Shown here: one piece after another, positions 1 through 10,678 of the stretch
Numbering within the stretch: the stretch's first letter is position 1
Layout: each line of letters begins with the position of its first letter
Assembly: GCA_004380135.1 (NCBI GenBank)
Contig: QXCR01000076.1
Location: 1-64,000, forward strand
Length of the DNA stretch: 64,000 nucleotides
Direction: 5' to 3'
Source: Stemphylium vesicarium
Lineage: Eukaryota; Ascomycota; Dothideomycetes; Pleosporales; Pleosporaceae
The notes under the pieces: model-generated
The model's input: the letters and a program-made list of their open reading frames with translations, nothing else
Databases searched by the model: none
What the model was told of the DNA's origin: nothing
Position numbers and translations under genes: made by a program

Positions 1-597
1 GGGGGGGGGAGGGATTGTTTTACTCTACAGTAGCTGCAGAACGATCAGCTAAGGTCGTGGAGCCGTAGTCAGCAACTTTAGGCTCCTGGATTGCGAGGAA
101 ACATCGATCGTCTGCGTGCCATATGACCGCTGGGGCACCGGATCCGCTTCGGGGGATGTGGGAAAACTTGGCATTGTGATATATATGTTGTTAGTAATGT
201 GGACTTTGTATCACTGTCAGTATCTCACCATGTCCCGGAATTACCGCCCTTGCGAGCTTACCGATATTGATATCACCTTGATGCACTGCCCGCTATCCAA
301 GCCTGAGCTGTGGCTTAGAGCTCGTGACCCGCTAGTCTATAGACCCCGAATGTCCGCTCGAAACAAATCTCTTACTCCACATTCAATAAAACTAGCGAGA
401 CGAGTACACTAACCAGGTTGCTGAGTTTAGGGAAGAAGAACACTGAGCAACCTAGACAAGGAAGCTCCGAAGACAATCATCAGGAGTCGTTGTTCTCCAC
501 ACGGAGCGCTATCGGTCTAGCAGAATGGGCTTCCGGAGAGCAGGCCATAGCTGAGTGAACAGCCCCGCATCACCAAAATCCGCGCTCCTACTGACAG

Positions 598-1771
598 TTG
601 TGTGTTGTGATAGCATAGTCTTCGTGCATGGGCTCACCGGGAGTCGCACAACAACCTGGATCTACGACGAGCATACGCAGCCATGGCCTCGAGCGTTCCT
701 CACGGCCGAGATACCAAACGTTCGGATCATGATATTCGGGTACGATGCGGATATCGTTGGCATGCTTAAAACGGCAGGATCAAATACGTTGAGAGATCAC
801 GGCAAGTCGCTGGCGAGCGACATAGCGACATACAGAAAGCTCGATAATACGGTAATTGAGTGTACTCCGTAACCAAACATGTGCCTGTCTTACTTGGCTC
901 AGAATCGACGCCCCCTGATCTTCGTTGCACATAGCTTGGGAGGACTCGTGGTGGAGCAGGTACGTGCGCGGGATGACCTTTTGAGCTCTTCCACTGATGG
1001 AGTAGGCACTACTCGTCGCCCGCGACTCCCCCAAAAGCTACATGCATGATCTCTTGGAAAGCACGACTTCGATCGCGTTCATGGGTATACCACATCTAGG
1101 CGCCGACAAAGCGGCGTGGGTACAACCACTTACGCGATTGAGCAGCCTGATCCGAAGTACCAACAGAAGAATCGTTACCGTGTTGGAACCTTTGTCTGGA
1201 GTACTTGCCTCTGCAACAAGTCTTCCATATCATAATGGAGGGTAGAAAGGAAAACCAACAGAAATGGATGAACATTTATTGCTTCTACAAAGAGAAAGAT
1301 TACCCAGGTATTGGGAAGGTTAGTTGGCCGTGATAGGCTTGTATACCATGAGACTGACATTGTAAATAGATAGTCTCCCCACAGTCTGCCATACTCACTG
1401 TGGGTGATAGCGAGGCGATCCCTGGGCATCATGTCAGCATGACCAAGTTCCGGACTAACAAAGATACGGGATACATACGCGTCAGTAATCAATTAAAGTT
1501 GTGGGTAAACGAGCTTGCAGACATGGAAAACCATGTTTTTTCCAATGAGACATCTCGTAGCCAAACTGGCACGGCTCCCCTAACATCAAATGTACAATCT
1601 GGTGGTAGAGCTGTGCTCACGACTGGGATGAATGCGGGCCGGGATACCAATACCTACAATGGCATTACTGCGTCTGCCCCACAGCCAGACAGGAGAGTGT
1701 TGGGCTGGACTGATGAAGACAATGGCAAGAGCTCGCATCATGCACAGGTAAAATTTAGCAGAGCGACCTGA
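598..1771 (+). pseudogene. Decaying alpha/beta-hydrolase (STAND/NACHT-type N-terminal serine-esterase domain)
   Basis: The frame reads VFVHGLTGS (oxyanion region), then after a 51-nt intron (852-902) FVAHSLGGLVV with the GHSLGG-type nucleophile elbow (here AHSLGG), then after a second intron (960-1005) the block FMGIPHLG. This is the usual order in fungal hydrolase domains that precede NB-ARC/NACHT modules. The frame then slips by one base near 1213-1217: GVLA in one frame is continued by LQQVFHIIMEG in the next. A further intron fits at about 1320-1370, followed by HHVSMTKF, the expected catalytic-His area, and an open frame to 1771. No NTPase or repeat domain follows. No convincing ATG was found: the open frame runs back to a GTG at 555, and a CTGACAG acceptor-like site ends at 597, so the 5' end is unresolved. 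I judge it a truncated, frameshifted relic unless the shift is a sequencing error. Confidence 0.6.
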
Positions 1772-1937
1772 AAGGCCTGAATGAAATGATTGTTTCAATG
1801 ACAGGGGTTCTAAATTGCTTTCCATCATCATGAAGAAACGTTCGCGCACGTTTGCCATTGTTATCCCGCGGCAACTTCACTCGTAGATTCTGATGCAGTT
1901 CTGAGTAGAGTCGTACGAACACATTGAATGCGGTGAT

Positions 1938-2460
1938 GTGCAGGTGTTGAAAGGTGTCGTCGAGACGAGCATGCCTTTTCCTCCTGCGGAAAAGAGTGAG
2001 GAACCGAATGTGACGGGGTATGCGCTAATAAATGGGACAAACATGAATATGCTTCAGTTTCTGGAGGCAAGTCCAGAACATGCAAGACGATTCACTGGTG
2101 CAACGTGGTCGACCTCTCACGTTAGCTTGAATGCCCTATCGCAACATTTCCGCTGGGCGCGTTTGCCAAAAAGAAGTATTGTAGTCGTCGTAGCGATATT
2201 ACATGGATGTGTTTCCGCGCACCAAGCATAACGGTTCCCGCATCTGAAGCGTGCGGTCCAAGACATGGCCGAAGTAGTGCAAGGAGCGGAAAAAAAAGCT
2301 CCATCCGGGGATTGGAAGGCCGTTTTGAATGTACGTATGAAGATTTTACGGACGATACAACGGATCGAGTGAAAGAAGGCCGTACGAAGGGGGCCATCAC
2401 AGCTACATGGCTTTGTGAGTAAAGGAGTTTGTGTAGCGGATTTACAGGTTGTGAATGCGT
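1938..2460 (+). pseudogene. Fungal O-methyltransferase relic
   Basis: Conceptual translation gives a GYALINGT block and then ASPEHARRFTGA, the conserved stretch before the SAM site in fungal class I-like O-methyltransferases. It is followed by SLNALSQHFRWARLPK and a degenerate SAM motif I (the usual VVDVGGSHG is eroded to VVVVAILHG). After a frameshift near 2220-2235 the next frame continues FPHLKRAVQDMAEVV, a good match to the FPHLKFVVQDLPEVV pattern that follows motif I in this family, and then a MKILRTIQ block before an in-frame TGA. The gene is therefore dead: at least one frameshift, one stop and a destroyed glycine-rich motif. Such methyltransferases usually act in secondary metabolism. 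No intact biosynthetic neighbour is present here, although the window edge is close. Confidence 0.6.
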
Positions 2461-3719
2461 AATGTGATCGGTGGATACATGCATCCGAGCATATGGTGCG
2501 TAGGGCGCTGAACCGGGGCGACGCGACTGGGCAAGGTGGGACTCGCGGCTTCCGTGTCGTTCAACGCGCTTACCTAGGTACACAATTGTATTATGTCATG
2601 CCCATTTGGATCGAGATTGGCGGGCGCATTTCTACCCCCAGCATTGTCCTCGTTTTCTTACAGTAGCGAGATGGAATGGTGGCTGGCACATGACCAGACG
2701 ATGCTTTTTTTTTTCATGAGGCCTGTCCTAGTATCCAGCTTGAGTTTGCTATTCAGTGGTGAGTTTTTGCGGAAGCTTAGCTAGCACTGTGATCGGTAGT
2801 CAACTCATCACAGTGCTACTTGCGCTACCCTTTTCGCTAAGCGTCGGACTTTCGCTGAATTTTTTACCCTCCTTCAGAACGCAGAACAGCTTCTCGGTCG
2901 GGTCCAAAGCAGGGCGAGGCCGAACACTGTAACGGTGTCAGAGGCTAAAGAAACTAGCCAAAATAACGACAGAATGTCCAGGATACCGAGTAAGTTCCTT
3001 GGCATTGAAAAGGAAAACCAAGTCAATCGAAAGAAGTAGGTGGAAGTATTCATCGTACCGGCGGTTGATGTCGTAGCTACTTCGGCACAACTGCCGAAGC
3101 CTGTCATTGAAGCTTTAGTCGTACAGGCACTGTGACGATTCTGTGTTTTCGCAAACGTTTGTCGGCGCTCTTCAGCGTTATCACAGTAGCACGCTTGCCA
3201 ACAATCTTCCATACTGACCACATGGCTCATGAAGGAAACATCGCTTCAATGCCTTCTGCACGTTATTCACATGGCAGCTCGGCGCATATTAGCCCCATGA
3301 TCGAAAAATGTGCCGTTGAGAATTACCATGCCCCATACCCCACAACCCCATAGCTTGCCACGCTAAGCGGGCAGTATTCTCCTTGAACGGGTGAACACCG
3401 GAGCTCGTCCAGCCAATCGGCACCCCGGACTGCGCAAGGGCCCTCCACCTTCCGATAGATCTCGACAAGTACCACGATGTCATTATCCCCGCAAGACGAC
3501 TACTGCGCCCCGGGCTTGTGCACATGCGGTACATGCACCGTCATACCCCGGATTGAAATGTAGACGGCAAATAGCTAGTCGCGAGCAGCGACTCAGGAAC
3601 AGACTGACCCCGATACGAAGCCAGGCGACTTAGTTAGGCTTGAGCTTAACAGTATAAAGCATGGCGAACCTCTGCCATTGCTTGGGGGTTTCCCGTATCC
3701 GCCATCGCATCTGCTTATC
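2461..3719. other. Non-coding/degenerate stretch before the carboxylesterase
   Basis: No intact gene is visible. Several 60-120 codon open stretches on both strands interrupt one another (for example around 2593-2784 and 2880-3040) and may be remnants of further decayed genes. None carries a recognisable motif. The last few hundred bases are presumably the promoter of the gene starting at 3720. Confidence 0.4.
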
Positions 3720-5559
3720 ATGTTGCGCAACGCAGCCGTAGCGACCGCTCTGTTCGTCGGCCTTGCGGCTTCCGAAGCTGCTGTTCCGACCGTTCAGACC
3801 AAGAATGGTTCATACGTCGGTGCGTATTCTACCGAATACAACCAGGACTTCTTCCTAGGTATTCCGTATGCGCAGCCACCTGTTGGAGATTTGCGCTTCA
3901 GGAACCCCGTCGGTCTCAATGATACGTGGGAAGATGCTCGACCAGCTACTCAGTACTCCTCGGAGGTATGTGACGTCCTCAACCATCTTTGTATATCCGC
4001 TAACTCCGGCTTGTAGTGCTACGGTTACGGCTCCGACCAATGGAACTATCCGGTATCTGAGGACTGTCTTTACGTCAACGTCATCCGTCCAGCTGGATGC
4101 AGTGAGCATGAGAAACTGCCCGTAGCGTTCTGGATCCACGGTGGCGGTTTCTACCAAGGTGGAGGCATTGACCAGCGCTACAACCTCTCTTTTACCGTGG
4201 AGAACTCTGTAAACATCGGCAAACCGATCATCGGCGTTTCCATCAATTACCGCCTGAGTGCATGGGGTTTCTTGAGTGGGAGCGAAGAGGTCAGGGATAC
4301 CGGTAACCTCAACCTTGGTCTTAGGGACCAGCGTTTGGCTCTGCAATGGGTCCAGGAGAACATTGAAGCATTCGGAGGTAGGTACAAACGTTTCGTTACA
4401 TGCACAAGGTGCGCTAATAAATAATAGGTGACCCCGAGCAAGTGACCATCTACGGCGAGAGTGCAGGAGGAGCCTCCGTCGGATTCCACTTGACAGCCTA
4501 CAGCGGACGTGACGACCATCTATTCCGTGGTGCCATCATGCAGAGTGGTAACCCCATCAACTTCGGGCCCCTTCCCGACCCGGCCGCGGGCTACGCAGAC
4601 ATGTACAACGAGCTCACTCGTCGCACAAGCTGCTCAAACACGACCAGCCCACTTGAGTGTCTGCGCCAGTTGCCTGCTGAGCAGCTCAACGCTGCCATCA
4701 ACATCACAAGCCCGGTCCTGAATGTCACAGAGTTCATGCCCTGCCTTGACGGTGACTTTATCCAGAAGCGTACCTCTCTTCAACTCGATGCCGGCGAATT
4801 CGTCCACGTTCCCATCATCTCTGGAGCCAACTCAGACGAGGGTGCTTCATTCAGCCCTTCGCCTGTGAATGACACCGAGGATCTCCGTACTTATATCATG
4901 GCCAGCGGCGTGCCCGCGAATTTGACGGAGCAGTTGTTGATCGCATACCCCGACGATCTCTCGGTGAACGTAATCGCAAGCCTTGGTGACACAAGGCCAA
5001 GTGAAGAGTTCGGAGCGCAATTCCGTCGCTCTGCATCCTACTTTGGAGACCAAGTCTTTATTGCAAACCGCAGGAAGACTTGCGAGACTTGGGCTGCTGC
5101 AAACCTCCCAGCATACTGCTACCGCTTCAACGCCATTCCTGCGGGCCTTCCTGCAGCGTACGGCGTACCGCATTTCCAGGAGGTATCTTTCGTCTTCCTT
5201 AACCTCATGGGCGTCGGTTACCTGCCTGCTGCTGTAAGTACTCGCCAACTCGAGACATTGATCCTCCAGACTGACTCTGCCAGGCCCCACCATTCGAGAA
5301 TAAGACCCAGAACTACCGGGACCTGTCTCAATTCATGAACAGTAACTGGGTCAGCTTCATTCACGACCTCGACCCCAACTCGTGGAGAGAGTCGACTGGA
5401 TACAACGGCACCGAGGCCATGTGGCCCGCGTACGACATTGCCAACCCCCTGGATATGGTCTTCGACGCCAACGTATCGAGCTATGCTGAGCCTGATACGT
5501 ACAGGAAGGAGGGAATGGCGCTCATCAATGCGCACAACTATGACGTATACCAGCGATAG
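3720..5559 (+). CDS. Secreted type-B carboxylesterase/lipase
   Basis: Four exons (3720-3965, 4017-4377, 4428-5233, 5284-5559) give a 562-residue protein. The ATG at 3720 starts a hydrophobic signal peptide (MLRNAAVATALFVGLAAS); an in-frame upstream codon at 3678 is not ATG and would bury it. Family marks in order are FLGIPYAQPPVGDLRF near residue 40, SEDCLYVNV, the oxyanion loop FWIHGGGF, the nucleophile elbow TIYGESAGGASVGFHL (Ser of GESAGG, around residue 210), the acidic residue in GANSDEG, and a His in the VPHFQE region near the C-terminus. Length and order fit the cholinesterase/type-B carboxylesterase family (ESTHER block C). It should hydrolyse carboxylic esters outside the cell; the substrate cannot be read from sequence. 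Introns are 50-51 nt with good consensus and the gene looks intact. Confidence 0.93.
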
Positions 5560-5739
5560 ATGTAATCAGGGTGCTGTAGATTGCATCGATTTGAAGACGA
5601 CTCTATGTGTCTAGATGTAGCTTAAATACAGAATTTAGCTTCATTTTTCGATGTTCAATTCCCCTTGCATGCATAAAACCACGACAGCAATGATCTCACC
5701 ACTTGGCAAAAAAAAAGTGAAAATGTTCTGCATTTAAGG

Positions 5740-5774
5740 CCACCCGCCCATCCACCCGCCCATCCACCCGTCAT
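5740..5774. repeat. 12-bp tandem repeat, about 2.8 copies
   Basis: The unit CCACCCGCCCAT is repeated perfectly twice (5740-5751, 5752-5763) and then partially with one change. It lies in intergenic DNA 180 bp past the carboxylesterase stop. Confidence 0.8.
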
Positions 5775-6282
5775 CTCAACACCCATTCGCTCGCTCCTTT
5801 CGCGTTTCGCCCTTCTTTCGCTCTTCGCTTAATTCCCCCATTCAAACCACGATCCCTTCTGCGCCTCACAACAACAAAACATCAGCATCAGCATCAGCGT
5901 CACCGGAATTCAGGCCCCTTCTTTTCTGCCAAGACACCAAACAACACAACGCAACGTAAGCTGACGGCCTGAAACGCGTACGATCAAGCGACGCGCCGCA
6001 TTGCTGCCTGGGGCTGGGGCTGTACAGAACGGATAAGGTAGCTAGGTTGGTAAGTTTTAAATCAGAACGACATGTGTCCATAGGCGAGTTTTGTTAGTGG
6101 TGGGTTTCGGGGTTTTGCTTCGCCTCCACTGGACTACGAGGCTGGTGGCTTGCGGCTGTGGTTTGCGCAAGGTTTACTGCTTTCGGAGCGTGGTACGAGA
6201 TGAAGGAGGGAAGGGGAAGGGTGGAAAGCGAATTTGCTTTTTTTGTTCAACGGTTATCGAGGGAGGACCGGTGAAGATGGCA

Positions 6283-6306
6283 GAGTGAGGGAGTGAGGGA
6301 GTGAGG
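6283..6306. repeat. 8-bp tandem repeat, 3 copies
   Basis: Three perfect copies of GAGTGAGG lie in the long intergenic region upstream of the RTA1-like gene. Confidence 0.85.
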
Positions 6307-6424
6307 TACGCTGGTGAGGGCGGAGCGCGTGTGTAATGTAATATTTTGCGATGATGGGGTCAGATTATACTACTTTTTTGTTTGCCAGCGAGCGAGTGAG
6401 ATTTCTCGTGTCGAGCTTGCTGTT

Positions 6425-6458
6425 CGTTGTGTATACCCGTACGTTGTGTATACCCGTA
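6425..6458. repeat. 17-bp perfect tandem duplication
   Basis: The unit CGTTGTGTATACCCGTA occurs twice head to tail with no mismatch, about 560 bp upstream of the RTA1-like start codon. GTATAC inside the unit is itself palindromic. Confidence 0.9.
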
Positions 6459-7016
6459 TCTTTACTTTACATCTCGCTTAGCACCCCCGATAAAACATGA
6501 CGACTATGAAGATGGCATCGGTGAATCCGCATCTGAGACGCGTATACAAGCCATTCGCGATCGCACACACGCACATACACATGCATATGAATGAGCATCT
6601 AAGCCCAAAGCAGAGCATCACGCGAGATGAAGCTTGGCTCTGGCTTACATCGAAGGTACGCCTGAAGATTCGCGCAATGGCCTGAAACAGGCTTAGGCTG
6701 GAAATCTGTCAAAAGTGGCTCTTTGGCTGAGACGGCGCTGGTTCAACGGTGTAAATGAGAGATGACGGACTGCGTGTCGGTTATGGGCGGTGCAAGCCAC
6801 TTTGGCTGGGCACGGAAAACGTGGTATGGGGTTTTTGGTGTTGGTGGTACATATATGAGTGGGAAGCACAGTTGTGATTCCTGTGGCTTATCTTTTTTCT
6901 TCCCATCAGCAACTGTCTACTTGGACTTTAAAAGCTTGTCGTTAATCTTCGTCGTTTGTTGACGTCTGCCACCAGAACCCCCTGAATTTCAAACTCTGTA
7001 CGATTACTCCGCCGCG

Positions 7017-8099
7017 ATGAACGAACCAGTTCCGGTACTGCCGAATCGGCCAGGGTGCACAGAGGTTGGGGAAGGTTGTCCTGTTGAGGGTACCATTTAT
7101 GGCTATTATCCGAACCTCGCAGCCAACGCCTTCTTTGCTGGCTTCTTCGGTCTTGCGCTTATTTTCCAACTCTACTTTGGTATCCGCCATAAGACATGGA
7201 CGTACATGATCGCTGTTGGTTGTGGATGCCTTGCTGAGTGTATTGGGTATATTGGAAGGATCATCATGCACGACAATCCCTACAATGATGTTGGATTCAA
7301 CATTCAGATTGTGCTGCGTAAGTGGTTGATGTTGTAGCACACCAAGACACGTACTGACAGTGACGACAGTCATCTTCGCCCCGGCGTTTCTAGCAGCAGG
7401 CATCTACCTGACGCTCAAGCATATTGTTATCCAGTTTGGGTCGCAATGGTCATTGTTGAAGCCGAACTGGTATACCTACATCTTCATCGCATGTGACATC
7501 TTGTCTCTTGTCATGCAAAGTGCTGGCGGGGCTCTGGCGGCGACAGCGGATCCAGGAGAGAATATCGGGGATATTGGGACAGACATCATGATTGCGGGTA
7601 TCATCTGGCAGGTTGTTGGTAAGCCGTCCGTTGTCCATTCGCGCCATACTCGACTGATAGCCGGACAGTGCTCGCCATTTTTGCCGTTCTTGTGCTGGTA
7701 TACAGCTTCCGCACCTACCGCCGCCGCGACCAACTTTCCGCATCTGCCCTTGCACTCTGGTCGAACAGGCGCTTCAAGTTCTTCTGCGGCGCGGTCGTGG
7801 TCGCTTACATCACCATCTTCATTCGATGCGTATACCGAATTCCTGAGCTGCTAGGTGGATGGGGCGGTGAGCTCATGCGCATCGAGTTGGAGTTCATCAT
7901 ACTCGAGGGCGTAATGATTGCACTTACGGTGCTGGCCCAGACCTTGTTCCATCCTGGGCTGTGCTTTCCTGCGCTAGGGAATACCATTGGAAAGCGGAAG
8001 CATACCAATGGCAGCATGTCGGAGGTGGAAGTCGAGATGTTAGAGCAAGGAGAAAGTGCGTCCGCGCAGCACATGTCCTACAACGCTTCTAGGGCGTAA
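7017..8099 (+). CDS. RTA1-like integral membrane protein
   Basis: Three exons (7017-7317, 7370-7618, 7669-8099; introns 52 and 50 nt) encode 326 residues. After a short hydrophilic N-terminus with two cysteines the protein has about seven hydrophobic segments, typical of the fungal RTA1 (lipid-translocating exporter/7-aminocholesterol resistance) family. Matching family blocks are YGYYPNLAANAFF near residue 30, CLAECIGYIGR, IFAPAFLAAGIYLTL just after intron 1, DILSLVMQSAGGALAA, and FIRCVYRIPELLGGW around residue 235 followed by ELEFIILEGVMIAL. The C-terminal tail after about residue 280 is hydrophilic and presumably cytosolic. Family members are linked to stress and lipid or drug tolerance, but the transported molecule is unsettled. 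The gene looks intact. Confidence 0.92.
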
Positions 8100-8454
8100 G
8101 ATGAGATGATTGAGAGATGTGGTAGACGGGAGGCTATTTGTTAACAATGCGTAAGTTTGCGCACATAGAAAGCGAATCGCACAGGCTAGACAGTTCATGG
8201 CATCTCCTTTGTTTTTATGTCGGCTTTGGAGAACTCTTTCCTTGGTGTTGCGTTGAGAATGATACGAATAAATAGAAGAGTGACGGCGGTGATGCAATGT
8301 CCATCCTTACTCGCTAGCTTCAAGAGCTCGGGCCCAGAGTCGCGGTTTCGCTCTAATTGCATGTCCAGTTCCAACATGTCTTCTACTTTGACGACGAACA
8401 CAATTACGGCCTCCTGAGGCGCATATTACTAGTCGCGGAGCTGGCCAGACCACG
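8100..8454. promoter_or_regulatory. Intergenic region upstream of the PHD gene
   Basis: About 355 bp with no supported gene, between a stop and a start on the same strand. It must hold the 3' end of the RTA1-like transcript and the promoter/leader of the PHD-finger gene. Confidence 0.4.
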
Positions 8455-10060
8455 ATGAACCCGCCAAACGGCCCCAACGGCCAAAGTGGCACTGACAATG
8501 GCGCGCCAGATGCGATCGGCGGCGCTGCCACTATGTCCGCTCCATCATCGCAATCGCAACCGACAACGCCTATGCCACCTGCATGGTCGTCCCAAATGGC
8601 CTCTCCCCCCGCAAACAACAACAGCGCCCCCAGTGGCCCCAATTTTCCCCAGTACTCGGCATCCACGGCTGCCATTCTCGAGAGGCTCCAGGGAAAGAAC
8701 GGCCATGCTGCCGGGAGCGCCGCATTTGAAGCCAAGAAGGCGGAGATCCTCCAGAATTATGTCACTAGCGACAAACTGCCTACACCACCACCAGTCATGA
8801 GCACTGGACGCCGAGGAAGAGGAGGGAGAATCAGCACCCCGAGCGGCCTGAAGACTGAAGTTGGCGCATCGCCTGCCCCCGCTTCATCCACTGGGCGCGG
8901 GACTGGCAGAGGGCGCGGACGCGGGCGCGGCGGCGGCGGACGTAGAAGCAGAGGAGGCAAGCGGAAGCGCGCCGAAAGCGACGAGGAGAGCCATGTCAGT
9001 GTGTGCGACACGCGGGGAGACTGTCGACTGACATGATGTAGAATGACGAGAACGATTCCGACGTCTCAGACTCGTATACACCACTACCCACTACAACAAA
9101 GTCCGGCCGCAGTGTGAACAAGCCCGTCGCATTCGTCCCCGTCATCCCAGAGCCCACGCAGGGCGGCAAGCGGAGAAAGTCGACCAAGACCCTCCTGGCC
9201 GCAAAGTGCAAGACATGCCGCCGAGAAACCGACCCAGGAAACAACCGCATAGTATTCTGTGATTCGTGTAGTACCGCCTATCACCAGTACTGTCACAACC
9301 CACCCATCGACAACGATGTCGTTACCGTGCTAGAGAAGGAGTTCTTGTGCACTCCATGTACGCTGGCCAAGCAGACCATCGGAGGCGTACAAGATCTAGT
9401 CCCAGCCGACAATCTCTCAATTGACGAGGTATGTCCTTTCCAACCACGCTCCGCCCAGAATACTGACATGAACAGAAACGCGCTTACCTATCCACCCTCT
9501 CACAAACCCAACTAATCACCCACCTCCTAACCGCCACGATCCTGCATCCCGACCTCCCCATCTTCCCCCCAAACGTCCGGACCCTGATACCCAACGCCAC
9601 AACCATAAAATCAGAGCCACAACAACAACATGAAGCCGCTTCGACACCCCCACGCTTCCCCCTCCAACAACAACACCCCACAATCTCGCCTGCAAACGGC
9701 CACACAACACCCCAACTCTCCTCACACACGCACTCGGAAATGGACGCAGCAGAAGCCCAACTCCTCGGCGAGAGCAGCACCCAACAACAGCCACAGCCAC
9801 AGCCGCCACGCACCACCATCGACCTGGCCGGAAACCAGTACGACGAAGACGACGGCTACGACACGGATCCCCCTGCACACTACCCCAAAGCCGGAAATGG
9901 ACTCGCGCGCACGCTGAGGCCAGAGAGCGAGGATCTAAATTGGCTTGTTGATGACAATTTTGAGGTTTTTAGTCATGGGTGGAAGGGTGACGGGACGGGG
10001 TTGGGGGCGGATGCGAGTTTGGATGCGGTCAGTGGTGGGGAGGGACAGAAGGTTGGTTAG
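8455..10060 (+). CDS. PHD-finger protein; frame continues past the TAG
   Basis: Three exons (8455-8994, 9042-9428, 9476-10060; introns of 47 nt) give 503 residues. The N-terminus is Pro/Ser/Asn-rich, with a conserved-looking helix (ILERLQGKNGHAAG) near residue 65 and a Gly/Arg repeat followed by a basic GGKRKR stretch around 140-175 (RGG-like, possibly nucleic-acid binding and a nuclear signal). A PHD zinc finger lies at about residues 215-260: CKTC, then CDSC, YHQYC with the Cys4-His-Cys3 spacing, ending CTPC. The rest is Gln/Pro-rich with an acidic patch. PHD fingers usually read histone H3 tails in chromatin complexes; which complex is unknown. The frame continues beyond the TAG at 10058-10060 for 62 sense codons to a TGA ending at 10249, so the annotated end may be a premature stop in this strain (see findings). 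Confidence 0.85.
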
Positions 10061-10249
10061 AAGGCTGCCACTGCCAAGGAAGAAGACGAGGAAATGGTAA
10101 GAGTGGGAGAAGCGGAAGTAGGAGAGCCAGCTGGGCAGAGCGGTGGTGGTGAACGGATGTTTGAGATTCAGGACTTGTTCAGGGAGGGTGAACGGATAGC
10201 TGATATGGAGGACTGGGTCATAGGGGACTTGCTGCTCGGTGGTTTTTGA

Positions 10250-10678
10250 AGGGTACAAGGTTCGAGCTTGAGGAACGTTGCTTAAGAGGTACCTTGTGGA
10301 CTCCCTTTTGCGCAAGCACTGGATGGATGGGTAGGTTGTTATACCATGCATCACGATCAGTCACCATCAACGATGGGAGAGAGTTACAAAAAACCACACC
10401 TCAGTGTAGAAAAGCAGATGATGTATTATTCCATCCATTAAGAAGAAAAAGAATCAAAGAATTATCAAATACTAATCGTGGTATCTCGAGAAAGAAAAAC
10501 AGCTAACCAAGAAGAACAACAAAAAAACAAGGCTACCCCCGTCATTCCGACCGTGTGTATGTAAAGCCCCCCAGAAAATGTGCCAATTAATACCCTGCTC
10601 CTTTATCCCCCAAAAAAGAAAACGCCCATTCCATGCAAATACCATACGTCGTAACATGGCGTGAATCCAAAAGAAAAA
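10250..10678. other. Convergent 3' region
   Basis: A-rich non-coding DNA between the PHD-finger gene and the kinesin gene, which converge here. It presumably holds both poly(A) sites. No gene is seen. Confidence 0.5.

Larger units (their letters stand above)
5560..7016. other. Long intergenic region between carboxylesterase and RTA1-like gene
   Basis: No gene is visible in about 1.46 kb. It contains pyrimidine-rich stretches, three short tandem repeats (listed separately) and a few small open frames without motifs. It probably includes the 3' end of the esterase transcript and the promoter and 5' leader of the gene at 7017. A non-coding RNA cannot be excluded. Confidence 0.5.

Noticed and set aside
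2593..2784. 63-codon hydrophobic open frame on the plus strand
   Set aside because: It looks like a membrane segment, but no partner exon, no family motif and stops in all frames around it; treated as part of the degenerate region.
8757..9296. Minus-strand frames opposite the PHD gene
   Set aside because: Pro/Ser/Arg runs that are the antisense of the Gly/Arg-rich coding region.
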